Positions 10,141 to 17,227 of a stretch of DNA of 64,000 bases are shown piece by piece. The position numbers were made by a program, and so were the translations under genes. The notes under the pieces are model-generated. The model was not told where the DNA came from, did not search any database, and worked only from the letters and a program-made list of their open reading frames with translations. Within the stretch, counting starts at the first letter, position 1, and each line of letters starts with the position of its first letter. The stretch comes from Pseudomonas jinjuensis. Its GTDB lineage: Bacteria; Pseudomonadota; Gammaproteobacteria; Pseudomonadales; Pseudomonadaceae. Location of the stretch: NCBI RefSeq assembly GCF_900103845.1, contig NZ_FNIJ01000007.1, positions 124,001 through 188,000 on the forward strand, written 5' to 3'.

Positions 10141-10643
10141 GGCAGCATCAGGCAGCAGTGTTCCATGGCGCGGGCCATGTGGTTGTTCACGGTGCGCAGG
10201 GAAATGCCCTGGCGCTCGGCGATCTGCGCATAGGTCAGGCCGTCCAGCTGGGCCAGCAGGAAGGTGCACTTCACCTTGGCGCCGAGGCCGTCGAGCATGC
10301 GGTCGATTTCCATCAGCGCCTCGAACAGCAACGCCTGGGTTTCCGGCGAGGGATGCTCCTCTTCCGGTAGCAGGGCGAGGGTGTCGAGGTAGGCCTGCTC
10401 CAGCGAACGGCGGCGGAAGTGGTCGATCATCAGGCCCTTGGCGATGGTTGCCAGGTAATCGCGCGGCTCGCGGATCTTCGCGGCGTTGCGCGCCTTGAGG
10501 ATGCGGAAGAAGGTGTCCTGGGCCAGGTCGGCGGCATCGCTGGCGTTGTCCAGTCGCCGCCGCAGCCAGCCCTGCAGCCAGCCGTGATGCTCGCTGTAGA
10601 GCGTGTGCAAGGCGTGCTGGGGATGGAGTGCGCTGCCCGACAT
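10137..10643 (-). CDS. FecI-family ECF sigma factor
   Basis: This 168-residue sigma factor is expected to transcribe the receptor gene when iron-siderophore is sensed. Region 2 is seen in [27 protein letters not shown] and [22 protein letters not shown]. Region 4 is seen in [36 protein letters not shown] text, a helix-turn-helix near residues 135-160. It is the first gene of the fecI-fecR-receptor-PepSY-hydrolase series and overlaps fecR by 4 bp. A Fur-box-like palindrome lies 30-50 bp upstream, so iron repression is likely. Confidence 0.92.
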   Translation of the reverse strand: MSGSALHPQHALHTLYSEHHGWLQGWLRRRLDNASDAADLAQDTFFRILKARNAAKIREPRDYLATIAKGLMIDHFRRRSLEQAYLDTLALLPEEEHPSPETQALLFEALMEIDRMLDGLGAKVKCTFLLAQLDGLTYAQIAERQGISLRTVNNHMARAMEHCCLMLP

Positions 10644-10672
10644 GGGAATGGCCTGCCGTGAAAATGGTCGCC

Positions 10673-10692
10673 AATGATAATTACTATCATTT
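10673..10692 (-). promoter_or_regulatory. Fur box upstream of fecI-like gene
   Basis: The 20 bases AATGATAATTACTATCATTT form a near-palindrome matching the Fur consensus (GATAATGATAATCATTATC). It ends 30 bp upstream of the sigma-factor start codon, where a promoter would lie. It stands out as AT-rich in GC-rich sequence. Confidence 0.85.
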
Positions 10693-10754
10693 GCTTGTGG
10701 CTAGGCTTTTATCTTGACGGGGAGCGTGGAGGCCATGGGAATGCCGTGCCCGAA

Positions 10755-10976
10755 CTGTAGGAGCAACTGTCTCGGCATCTCAGCGTATTTTGTTCGCGAA
10801 CCTTGGGTGTAGGAGCAACTGTCTTCGCGCCATGGCCAATCGCTGGTGTAGGGCGCATGAAGCGGAACGCTTCATCCGCCGATAAGGCCACGCCGATGGG
10901 ATGGCGGATAACGCTGGCGCGTTATGCCTACCCGGACATTCCAGCGATACCGTGCAGGAGCGGGCCATGCCCGCGA
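10755..10976. repeat. Degenerate REP-like repeats in the 340-bp gap upstream of fecI
   Basis: Apart from the Fur box, the 10644-10983 gap holds two short GTAGGAGCAACTGTC units (about 10757 and 10809). It also holds a GTAGGGCGCATGAAGCGG...CATCCGCC palindrome (about 10849-10881), a GCGGATAACGCTGGCGCGTTATGC element (about 10903-10927) and one GGAGCGGGCCATGCCCGCGA unit (10953-10976). No gene is seen. Confidence 0.7.
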
Positions 10977-10983
10977 AATTGCC

Positions 10984-11886
10984 CTACGCTTCCAGCCGCC
11001 CCAGCAACTCCCGCACCTTCTCCACCGCCCCCGGCTGGCGCAGCAGCCTTTCGATATCCCCCAGCGCCGCGTCTGAGAAATTCAGGTGCTCCGGCAATAT
11101 CTCGTCGCCGCTGCTGACCAGCAGGGCGAAGTGCACGACGTTTTCCAGTTCGCGGATGTTTCCCGGCCAGGAGTACGCCTCCAGCGCCCGCTGCGCCTCG
11201 ACGCCGATCTGCGGGACCGGCAGTTCCAGCCGTTGCGCATAGACGCCGAGGAAGTACTCGGCCAGCGGCAGGATGTCGCCGACGCGCTGGCGCAGCGGCG
11301 GCAGGGCGAGGTTGCCGTCGTGCAGGTAGTGCTGCAGCCCTTCGAGGAACTTGCCGGCGTGCACCGCCTGGGCCAGGTCGATGCTGGTGGCGGCGACCAG
11401 GCGCACGTCGACGGGAATCGGCTGCTGCGCACCGACCCGCAGCACCTCGCGTTCCTCCAGCGCGCGGAGCAACCTCGCCTGCAGCGACAGCGGCAGGTCG
11501 GCGATCTCGTCGAGGTAGAGGGTGCCGCCGTTGGCCGAGCCGATCCAGCCGGCGCGGCTGCCCACCGGGCCGTTGTGCGCGCCCGGGGCGTAGCCGAACA
11601 GTTCGGCTTCGGCGTAGTTGCGGCTCAGCGCGCTGCAGCTGACCGCGACGAACAGCCCGTGCCGCTCGCTGGCGCGGTGGATGTGGCGGGCCAGCAGTTC
11701 CTTGCCGGTGCCGGTCTCGCCGTGGATCAGCAGCGCCTGCGGACCCGGCGCCAGGCGCTCGACTTCCTCGCGCACCTGGCGCGAGCGCGGGTCGAAGAAC
11801 ACCAGCGCCTTGGCGCGGATGCTCAGCGGGCTCTTCTCGGCGTCGGGGAAGGTCAGCAGCGGTTGGGTGGGTTCATGCCGGGTCAT
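10984..11886 (-). CDS. Truncated/divergent sigma-54-type AAA+ regulator
   Basis: This 300-residue protein consists almost only of an enhancer-binding AAA+ domain. Walker A is GETGTGKE (about residue 57), Walker B is GGTLYLDEIAD and the sensor region is VRLVAAT. The loop that should read GAFTGA and contact sigma-54 reads GAHNGP. The usual FREDLYYRL segment is FLEGLQHYL, which loses the arginine. No Fis-type helix-turn-helix is visible after WPGNIRELENVV; the protein ends about 45 residues later. The ATG at 11886 has GGAG at good spacing; an upstream TTG would abolish that. It lies 82 bp after metQ, on the same strand, as in P. aeruginosa. Whether it still activates transcription is doubtful. 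Confidence 0.8.
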   Translation of the reverse strand: MTRHEPTQPLLTFPDAEKSPLSIRAKALVFFDPRSRQVREEVERLAPGPQALLIHGETGTGKELLARHIHRASERHGLFVAVSCSALSRNYAEAELFGYAPGAHNGPVGSRAGWIGSANGGTLYLDEIADLPLSLQARLLRALEEREVLRVGAQQPIPVDVRLVAATSIDLAQAVHAGKFLEGLQHYLHDGNLALPPLRQRVGDILPLAEYFLGVYAQRLELPVPQIGVEAQRALEAYSWPGNIRELENVVHFALLVSSGDEILPEHLNFSDAALGDIERLLRQPGAVEKVRELLGRLEA

Positions 11887-11968
11887 GGCGGCTATCTCCA
11901 AAAAAGAAACGCCGGCAAGTCACCGGCGTGAAAGCGGGCGCAGCGCGCCGCGCATGGGAGTCGATGGA

Positions 11969-12748
11969 TCAGAAGGCCGGCACCACGGCGCCGTCGTACT
12001 TCTTCTCGATGAAGGCCTTTACCTCGGGGCTGGTCAGCGCGGCGGAGAGCTTCTTCAGCGCCTCGCTGTCCTTGTTGTCCGGGCGCGCCACCAGGTAGTT
12101 CACGTAGGGCGAGTCGCGGTCTTCCAGCACCAGCGCGTCCTTCACCGGGTTGAGCCTGGCTTCCAGCGCGTAGTTGGTGTTGATCAGGTCGAGGTCGACC
12201 TGGTCCAGCACGCGCGGCAGCAGGGCCGATTCCAGTTCCCTGAACTTCAGGTTCTTCGGGTTCTCGGCGATGTCCCTGGGCGTGGCCAGGGCGTTGCTCG
12301 GGTCCTTCAGTTTGATGAGGCCGGCCTTCTGCAGAAGGATCAGCGCGCGGCCGCTGTTGCTGCCCTCGTTGGGCAGGGCGACGGTGGCGCCGTCGGGCAG
12401 TTCGCTCAGCGACTTGTACTTCTTCGAATAGCCGCCGAAGGGTTCGACGTGCACGCCGGTGACGGTGACCAGTTCGGTGCCCTTGCCCTTGTTGAAGTTG
12501 TCCAGGTACGGCCTGGTCTGGAAGTAGTTGGCGTCCAGGCGTTTCTCCGCGACCTGCACGTTCGGCTGCACGTAGTCGGTGAACACCTTCACCTCGAGGT
12601 CGATGCCTTCCTTCGCCAGGGTCGGCTTGATCAGTTCGAGGATCTCGGCGTGGGGCACCGGCGTGGCGGCCACCAGCAGTTTCTCGTTGGCATTGACCGA
12701 GGCGCTGAAGGCGGCGGCGAGGGCAGTCAGAAGCAGCAGTTTTTTCAT
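11969..12748 (-). CDS. metQ: MetQ/NlpA-family methionine (or sulfur compound) substrate-binding protein
   Basis: The 259-residue periplasmic binding protein has a signal peptide (MKKLLLLTALAAAFSASVNA) and then the family pattern LLVAATPVPHAEILELIKP. IDLEVKVFTDYVQPNVQV, DANYFQTRPYLDNFN and the late ALVLEDRDSPYVNYLVARPDN are typical NlpA/MetQ segments. No lipobox cysteine is seen at the signal peptide end, so it may be soluble periplasmic rather than a lipoprotein. No metN or metI lies beside it, so it must use a transporter encoded elsewhere. An AT-rich palindrome sits upstream at 12867-12910. Confidence 0.88.
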   Translation of the reverse strand: MKKLLLLTALAAAFSASVNANEKLLVAATPVPHAEILELIKPTLAKEGIDLEVKVFTDYVQPNVQVAEKRLDANYFQTRPYLDNFNKGKGTELVTVTGVHVEPFGGYSKKYKSLSELPDGATVALPNEGSNSGRALILLQKAGLIKLKDPSNALATPRDIAENPKNLKFRELESALLPRVLDQVDLDLINTNYALEARLNPVKDALVLEDRDSPYVNYLVARPDNKDSEALKKLSAALTSPEVKAFIEKKYDGAVVPAF

Positions 12749-12866
12749 CGCAGTGTCCTTGTGGGGCTGGCTGTACGGCTTCGTCCGGACGGGGTGTCCG
12801 CCGGACGGGAAATGGTTTCCGCGTCGCGAGGCGTCGGGTGAGGGACACGTTAGCGATATTTTTTAT

Positions 12867-12910
12867 TCCATAAAAATACTGTTTATTTATTTTTATATTC
12901 TTTTTATGGA
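12867..12910. promoter_or_regulatory. AT-rich palindromic operator candidate upstream of metQ
   Basis: Perfect 10-base arms TCCATAAAAA (12867-12876) and TTTTTATGGA (12901-12910) are separated by 24 bases of nearly pure A/T. This lies about 120 bp upstream of the metQ start, in sequence otherwise above 60% GC. It looks like the promoter/operator of metQ. The binding protein is unknown. Confidence 0.5.
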
Positions 12911-12929
12911 TAAGAGTGAGGCGGCCTGT

Positions 12930-12959
12930 CGCGCGGCAACCCACCGCGCGGCAACCCAC
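12930..12959. repeat. Perfect 15-bp tandem duplication
   Basis: CGCGCGGCAACCCAC occurs twice head-to-tail (12930-12944 and 12945-12959) in the metQ-cioA divergent gap. The rest of this 440-bp gap holds the AT-rich palindrome and a half-site TTGATCGCGAGTCC at 13037-13050 that only weakly recalls an ANR box. Confidence 0.75.
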
Positions 12960-13190
12960 CACGGCGGAATGCACCGCAGCCGGGCGTAGTATCGGAACGC
13001 TTTATTGAGCGGGGTCAAAACTCTGTTCTGGCAGGTTTGATCGCGAGTCCGCGTTAAAGCTGAACCGGCGGTCCGCCGGCCCTTCCAATAAGAACCTAAC
13101 CTGAAGTCACGCAAGAACGTCTCGCGCCCGTGCGCGAGGCAGGCTGCCGGAGCCGCCCGCGCGGCAGGCATCGACCTGAGAGGAATCGTC

Positions 13191-14615
13191 ATGCCCGGAT
13201 TGGAGGCGCTCGACCTGGCTCGGATCCAGTTCGCCTTTACCGTGTCCTTCCACATCATCTTCCCCGCCATCACCATCGGCCTGGCCAGCTACCTGGCCGT
13301 GCTCGAAGGGCTGTGGCTGAAGACCCACGAGGAGGTCTACCGCGACCTCTACCACTTCTGGTCGAAGATCTTCGCGGTCAACTTCGGCATGGGCGTGGTC
13401 TCCGGGCTGGTGATGGCCTACCAGTTCGGTACCAACTGGAGCGAGTTCTCCACCTTCGCCGGCAGCGTCACCGGCCCGCTGCTGACCTACGAGGTGCTCA
13501 CCGCGTTCTTCCTCGAGGCCGGTTTCCTCGGCGTCATGCTGTTCGGCTGGCACCGCGTCGGCCCGGGACTGCACTTCTTCGCCACGGTGATGGTGGCGAT
13601 CGGCACGCTGATCTCGACCTTCTGGATCCTCGCCTCCAACAGCTGGATGCACACCCCGCAGGGCTACGAGATCGTCAACGGCAAGGTGATTCCGGTGGAC
13701 TGGTTCGCGGTGATCTTCAACCCGTCCTTCCCCTACCGGCTGACGCACATGGCGGTCGCCGCCTTCCTCTCCACCGCCTTCTTCGTCGGCGCCTCGGCGG
13801 CCTGGCACCTGCTGCGCGGGCGCGACAACCCGGCGATCCGCAAGATGCTGTCGATGGCGATGTGGATGGCCCTGCTGGTCGCCCCGGTGCAGGCGCTGAT
13901 TGGCGACGCCCACGGCCTCAATACCCTCGAACACCAGCCGGCGAAGATCGCCGCCATCGAGGGCCACTGGGACAACAGCGAAGGCGGACCGACCCCGCTG
14001 ATCCTGTTCGGCTGGCCGGACATGCAGCGCGAGGAAACCCGCTTCAAGGTGGAAATCCCGGTGCTCGGCAGCCTGATCCTCAAGCACAGCCTGACCGAGC
14101 CGATCCCCGCGCTGAAGGACTACCCGAAGGAGGACCGGCCGAATTCCACCGTGGTGTTCTGGTCGTTCCGCGTGATGGTCGGCCTCGGCATGCTGATGAT
14201 CCTCTGCGGCCTGTGGAGCCTGTGGCTGCGCTGGTGCGGCGGGCTGTACAGCTCGCGGCCGTTCCTGCGGCTGGTGATGTGCATGGGACCGTCCGGACTC
14301 ATCGCGGTGCTCGCCGGCTGGTTCACCACCGAGATCGGCCGCCAGCCGTGGGTGATCTACGGCCTGATGCGCACCAGCGACGCGGTGTCGAACCACAGCG
14401 TGACGCAGATGAGCATCACCCTGGTGCTGCTGGTGCTGGTGTACTTCTCGCTGTTCGGCGTCGGCATCGGCTACATGATGCGCCTGGTGCGGCGCGGTCC
14501 GGAGACCGAGGAGGGTCGCCGCCCCAGCAGTGGCGGCCCCGGCCAGAAACGCACCGCCGCGCGGCCGCTGTCGGCCAGCGACGACGACGCGGATACCCGG
14601 GAAGTGAGGAGCTGA
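13191..14615 (+). CDS. cioA: Cyanide-insensitive ubiquinol oxidase subunit I
   Basis: CioA (474 residues) is the haem-carrying subunit of the bd-type quinol oxidase that reduces oxygen to water in the inner membrane and resists cyanide. The N-terminus ARIQFAFTVSFHIIFPAITIG carries the haem-ligand histidine in the first helix. The family segments GMGVVSGLVMAYQFGTNW and FLEAGFLGVMLFGWHRV follow. GRQPWVIYGLMRTSDAV near residue 382 is the conserved quinol-site motif. The Q-loop is short, as in Cio enzymes. The ATG at 13191 has GAGAGGAATCGTC before it. Three bases separate it from cioB, so the two form one operon. Confidence 0.95.
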   Translation: MPGLEALDLARIQFAFTVSFHIIFPAITIGLASYLAVLEGLWLKTHEEVYRDLYHFWSKIFAVNFGMGVVSGLVMAYQFGTNWSEFSTFAGSVTGPLLTYEVLTAFFLEAGFLGVMLFGWHRVGPGLHFFATVMVAIGTLISTFWILASNSWMHTPQGYEIVNGKVIPVDWFAVIFNPSFPYRLTHMAVAAFLSTAFFVGASAAWHLLRGRDNPAIRKMLSMAMWMALLVAPVQALIGDAHGLNTLEHQPAKIAAIEGHWDNSEGGPTPLILFGWPDMQREETRFKVEIPVLGSLILKHSLTEPIPALKDYPKEDRPNSTVVFWSFRVMVGLGMLMILCGLWSLWLRWCGGLYSSRPFLRLVMCMGPSGLIAVLAGWFTTEIGRQPWVIYGLMRTSDAVSNHSVTQMSITLVLLVLVYFSLFGVGIGYMMRLVRRGPETEEGRRPSSGGPGQKRTAARPLSASDDDADTREVRS

Positions 14616-14618
14616 GCC

Positions 14619-15626
14619 ATGGGAATCGACCTTTCGCTGATCTGGGCGGTGATCATCGTCTTCGGGATCATGATGTACGTGGTGATGGACGGCTTCGACC
14701 TGGGCATCGGCATGCTCTATCCGTTCTTCAAGGACGACGAGGACCGCGACGTGATGATGAACACCGTGGCGCCGGTCTGGGACGGCAACGAGACCTGGCT
14801 GGTGCTCGGCGGCGCGGGGCTGTTCTGCGCCTTCCCGCTGGCCTACGCGGTGGTGCTGTCGGCGCTCTACCTGCCGCTGATCCTGATGCTGGTGGGGCTG
14901 ATCTTCCGCGGCGTGGCCTTCGAGTTCCGCTTCAAGGCGTCGGCGCGCAAGCGGCACATCTGGGACAAGGCGTTCATCGGCGGCTCGCTGGTGGCGACCT
15001 TCTTCCAGGGCGTGGCGCTGGGCGCGTTCATCGAGGGCATCCCGGTGGCCGACGAGCGCTTCGCCGGCGGCGCGCTGGACTGGCTGGCGCCGTTCCCGCT
15101 GTTCTGCGGCCTCGGCCTGATCGTCGCCTACAGCCTGCTCGGCTGCACCTGGCTGATCATGAAGACCGAAGGCCGCCTGCAGGAACGCATGCACGACCTG
15201 GCGCGGCCGCTGGCGCTGGTGCTGCTGGCGGTGATCGGGCTGGTCAGCCTGTGGACGCCGCTGGCCCACGAGGACATCGCCCGGCGCTGGTTCAGCCTGC
15301 CCAACCTGTTCTGGTTCATGCCGGTGCCGCTGCTGGTGCTGCTGTGCTTCTACGCGCTGCTGCGCTCGGTGGCGAACAACGACCACGTGAAGCCGTTCGT
15401 GCTCACCCTGGCGCTGATCTTCCTCGGCTACAGCGGCCTGGGCATCAGCCTGTGGCCGAACATCATCCCGCCGGCCGTATCCATCTGGGACGCCGCCGCG
15501 CCGCCGCAGAGCCAGGGCTTCGCGCTGGTCGGCGCGCTGTTCATCATCCCCTTCATCCTCGGCTACACGGCCTGGAGCTACTACGTGTTCCGCGGCAAGG
15601 TGAAGCACGGCGAGGGGTACCACTGA
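14619..15626 (+). CDS. cioB: Cyanide-insensitive ubiquinol oxidase subunit II
   Basis: CioB (335 residues) is the second membrane subunit of the bd-type oxidase. The hallmark DGFDLGIGMLYPF (about residues 25-37) and the segment WDGNETWLVLGGAGLF are present. FRGVAFEFRFKA and a C-terminal YTAWSYYVFRGKV complete the CydB family pattern with eight to nine helices. It starts three bases after cioA and is followed after one base by a 45-aa membrane protein gene. Confidence 0.95.
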   Translation: MGIDLSLIWAVIIVFGIMMYVVMDGFDLGIGMLYPFFKDDEDRDVMMNTVAPVWDGNETWLVLGGAGLFCAFPLAYAVVLSALYLPLILMLVGLIFRGVAFEFRFKASARKRHIWDKAFIGGSLVATFFQGVALGAFIEGIPVADERFAGGALDWLAPFPLFCGLGLIVAYSLLGCTWLIMKTEGRLQERMHDLARPLALVLLAVIGLVSLWTPLAHEDIARRWFSLPNLFWFMPVPLLVLLCFYALLRSVANNDHVKPFVLTLALIFLGYSGLGISLWPNIIPPAVSIWDAAAPPQSQGFALVGALFIIPFILGYTAWSYYVFRGKVKHGEGYH

Positions 15627-15627
15627 G

Positions 15628-15765
15628 ATGAAGGACGAAGGGAAGGCGCCGCTGCACAGGCGCCTGGGCTGGCTGGTGCTGATCTGGACGGCGAGCGTGC
15701 TGGCGCTGGGCGTGGTGGCCTGGCTGCTGCGGATGGCGATGAGTGCGGCGGGGTTGAGTTCGTAG
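15628..15765 (+). CDS. 45-aa single-helix protein, candidate small subunit of CioAB (DUF2474-like)
   Basis: A 45-residue frame starts one base after the cioB stop (TGAGATG). It has a basic N-terminus (MKDEGKAPLHRRLGW) and a single hydrophobic helix (about residues 16-36). The size, topology and place match the tiny accessory subunits (CydX/CydS or DUF2474 type) found after bd-oxidase genes. It is too short for most automatic ORF calls. The function is inferred from position: stabilising the oxidase haem centre. Confidence 0.8.
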   Translation: MKDEGKAPLHRRLGWLVLIWTASVLALGVVAWLLRMAMSAAGLSS

Positions 15766-15772
15766 TCCTGTC

Positions 15773-15836
15773 GGTCGCGGGCATGGCCCGCTCCTACAGG
15801 TGGGGTGCCGTGTAGGAGCGGGCCATGCCCGCGACC
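15773..15836. repeat. Facing pair of REP elements after cioAB
   Basis: Two inverted copies of the CGCGGGCATGGCCCGCTCCTAC / GTAGGAGCGGGCCATGCCCGCG element face each other between the cio operon and the convergent MFS gene. They can form one large hairpin, likely serving as the bidirectional 3' end. Confidence 0.8.
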
Positions 15837-15845
15837 CGACGCGTT

Positions 15846-17060
15846 TCAGGAATGCAGCCGATCCCGCTGCGCCAGGGTCGGGAACAGTTTCATCCACGCC
15901 CCGGTGACTATCAGCGTGCCGACCCCGCCGAGCACCACAGCCGGCACCGTGCCTAGCCAGTGCGCGGTGACGCCGGATTCGAATTCGCCGAGCTGGTTCG
16001 AGGCGCCGATGAACAGGCCGTTCACCGCGCTGACCCGGCCGCGCATCTCGTCGGGGGTTTCCAGCTGCACGAAGGCGCCGCGGATCACCATGCTGATCAT
16101 GTCCGCCGCGCCGAGTACCACCAGCACGCCGAGGGACAGCCAGAACGAGCTGGACAGGCCGAAGGCGATGGTCGCCAGGCCGAAGATGCCCACCGCCAGG
16201 AACATGATCCGCCCGACGTTGCGCTCGATGGGGTAGCGCGCCAGCCAGAACGACATCAGCAGCGCGCCCACCGCCGGCGCCGAGCGCAGCAGGCCGAGGC
16301 CCCAGGGGCCGGTGAGCAGGATGTCGCGGGCGAACACCGGCAGCAGCGCGGTGGCGCCGCCGAGCAGCACGGCGAACAGGTCCAGCGAGATGGCGCCGAA
16401 GATGTCCGGCCGGCTGCGGATGAAGCGGATGCCGGCGAGCAGCGAATCCAGCGAGGCCTTGCCCTGGTTGCCCGGCTGCTGACGTCTGGGCAGGGTCTGC
16501 ATCAAGGTGCAGGCGATGAAGTACAGGACGGCGGTCGGCGCATACACCCAGAACGCGCCGAAGGCATAGAGCAGCCCGCCGAGCGCCGGCGCGGCGATGG
16601 TCGCCGCCTGGGTCGCCGAGGCGGAAGCCGCCACCGCGCGGGGGAACAGGCCAGTGGGCACGATGTTCGGCAGCAGCGCCTGGGTGGTCGGCATCTCGAA
16701 GGAGCGCGCCGTGCCGAGGAGGAAGGCGAGGACGAAGATCATCTCGCGGGTGACGTTGTCGCTGCTGCTGCCGATCACCAGCGCCAGGGCGATCAGGCCC
16801 TGGCCGACCTGGCAGATCGACGCCACCCGGCGGCGGTCGTAGCGGTCGGCGACGTGCCCGGTGTGCAGCATGAACAGCACCCGCGGGACGAACTCCACCA
16901 GCCCGACCAGGCCGAGGTCGAGCACGCTGCTGGTCAGCTCGTACATGTGCCAGCCAATGGCCACTGTGAGCATCTGGAAACCGCTGGCGGTACAGACGCG
17001 GGCCAGCCAGAAGGCGAGGAAGGGACGGTGGCGGAGCAGGGAGGTGGCGTCGGCGGGCAT
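15846..17060 (-). CDS. MFS transporter (EntS/multidrug-type exporter)
   Basis: This 404-residue major facilitator protein has about twelve helices. The N-terminal RHRPFLAFWLARVCTASGFQM and the loop motif GHVADRYDRRRV (motif A) match the MFS_3/EntS branch of drug or siderophore exporters. The second-half loop is RYPIERNVGRIM. The ATG at 17060 begins right before the first helix. The gene lies downstream of cioAB on the opposite strand, as I recall for PA3927 in P. aeruginosa. A REP-type palindrome separates it from the TonB receptor upstream, so co-transcription is unlikely. The substrate is unknown. Confidence 0.85.
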   Translation of the reverse strand: MPADATSLLRHRPFLAFWLARVCTASGFQMLTVAIGWHMYELTSSVLDLGLVGLVEFVPRVLFMLHTGHVADRYDRRRVASICQVGQGLIALALVIGSSSDNVTREMIFVLAFLLGTARSFEMPTTQALLPNIVPTGLFPRAVAASASATQAATIAAPALGGLLYAFGAFWVYAPTAVLYFIACTLMQTLPRRQQPGNQGKASLDSLLAGIRFIRSRPDIFGAISLDLFAVLLGGATALLPVFARDILLTGPWGLGLLRSAPAVGALLMSFWLARYPIERNVGRIMFLAVGIFGLATIAFGLSSSFWLSLGVLVVLGAADMISMVIRGAFVQLETPDEMRGRVSAVNGLFIGASNQLGEFESGVTAHWLGTVPAVVLGGVGTLIVTGAWMKLFPTLAQRDRLHS

Positions 17061-17136
17061 GGAGCGGGCTATTCATTAGGTGGCTAAGCAAGGTGCGGCA
17101 GATTAGCACGCCCCGGTTGGTCGTGTCGGGGCAGGC

Positions 17137-17221
17137 GTAGGGTGGATCACGCTCCATCGATCCACCATGACCACGAACTCGGCCTCGCAATGGTGGATGA
17201 AAAAAGCCTCATCCACCCTAC
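17137..17221. repeat. GTAGGGTGGATCACG-type palindrome
   Basis: The palindrome starts GTAGGGTGGATCACGCTCCA and ends CTCATCCACCCTAC, between the TonB receptor stop and the MFS start. The same family occurs at 3188, 3425, 24893 and 61178. Confidence 0.8.
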
Positions 17222-17227
17222 GTTCGG

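Noticed and set aside
11887..11968. Sigma-54 promoter near metQ and the AAA+ regulator
   Set aside because: No TGGCAC-N5-TTGC-like pair could be found in this gap or upstream of metQ.
13037..13050. ANR/FNR box upstream of cioA (TTGATCGCGAGTCC)
   Set aside because: Only the left half-site matches TTGAT; the right half should be ATCAA but reads AGTCC.
13107..15623. 838-codon antisense open frame over cioAB
   Set aside because: Same GC-driven artefact; cioA and cioB are unmistakable on the + strand.
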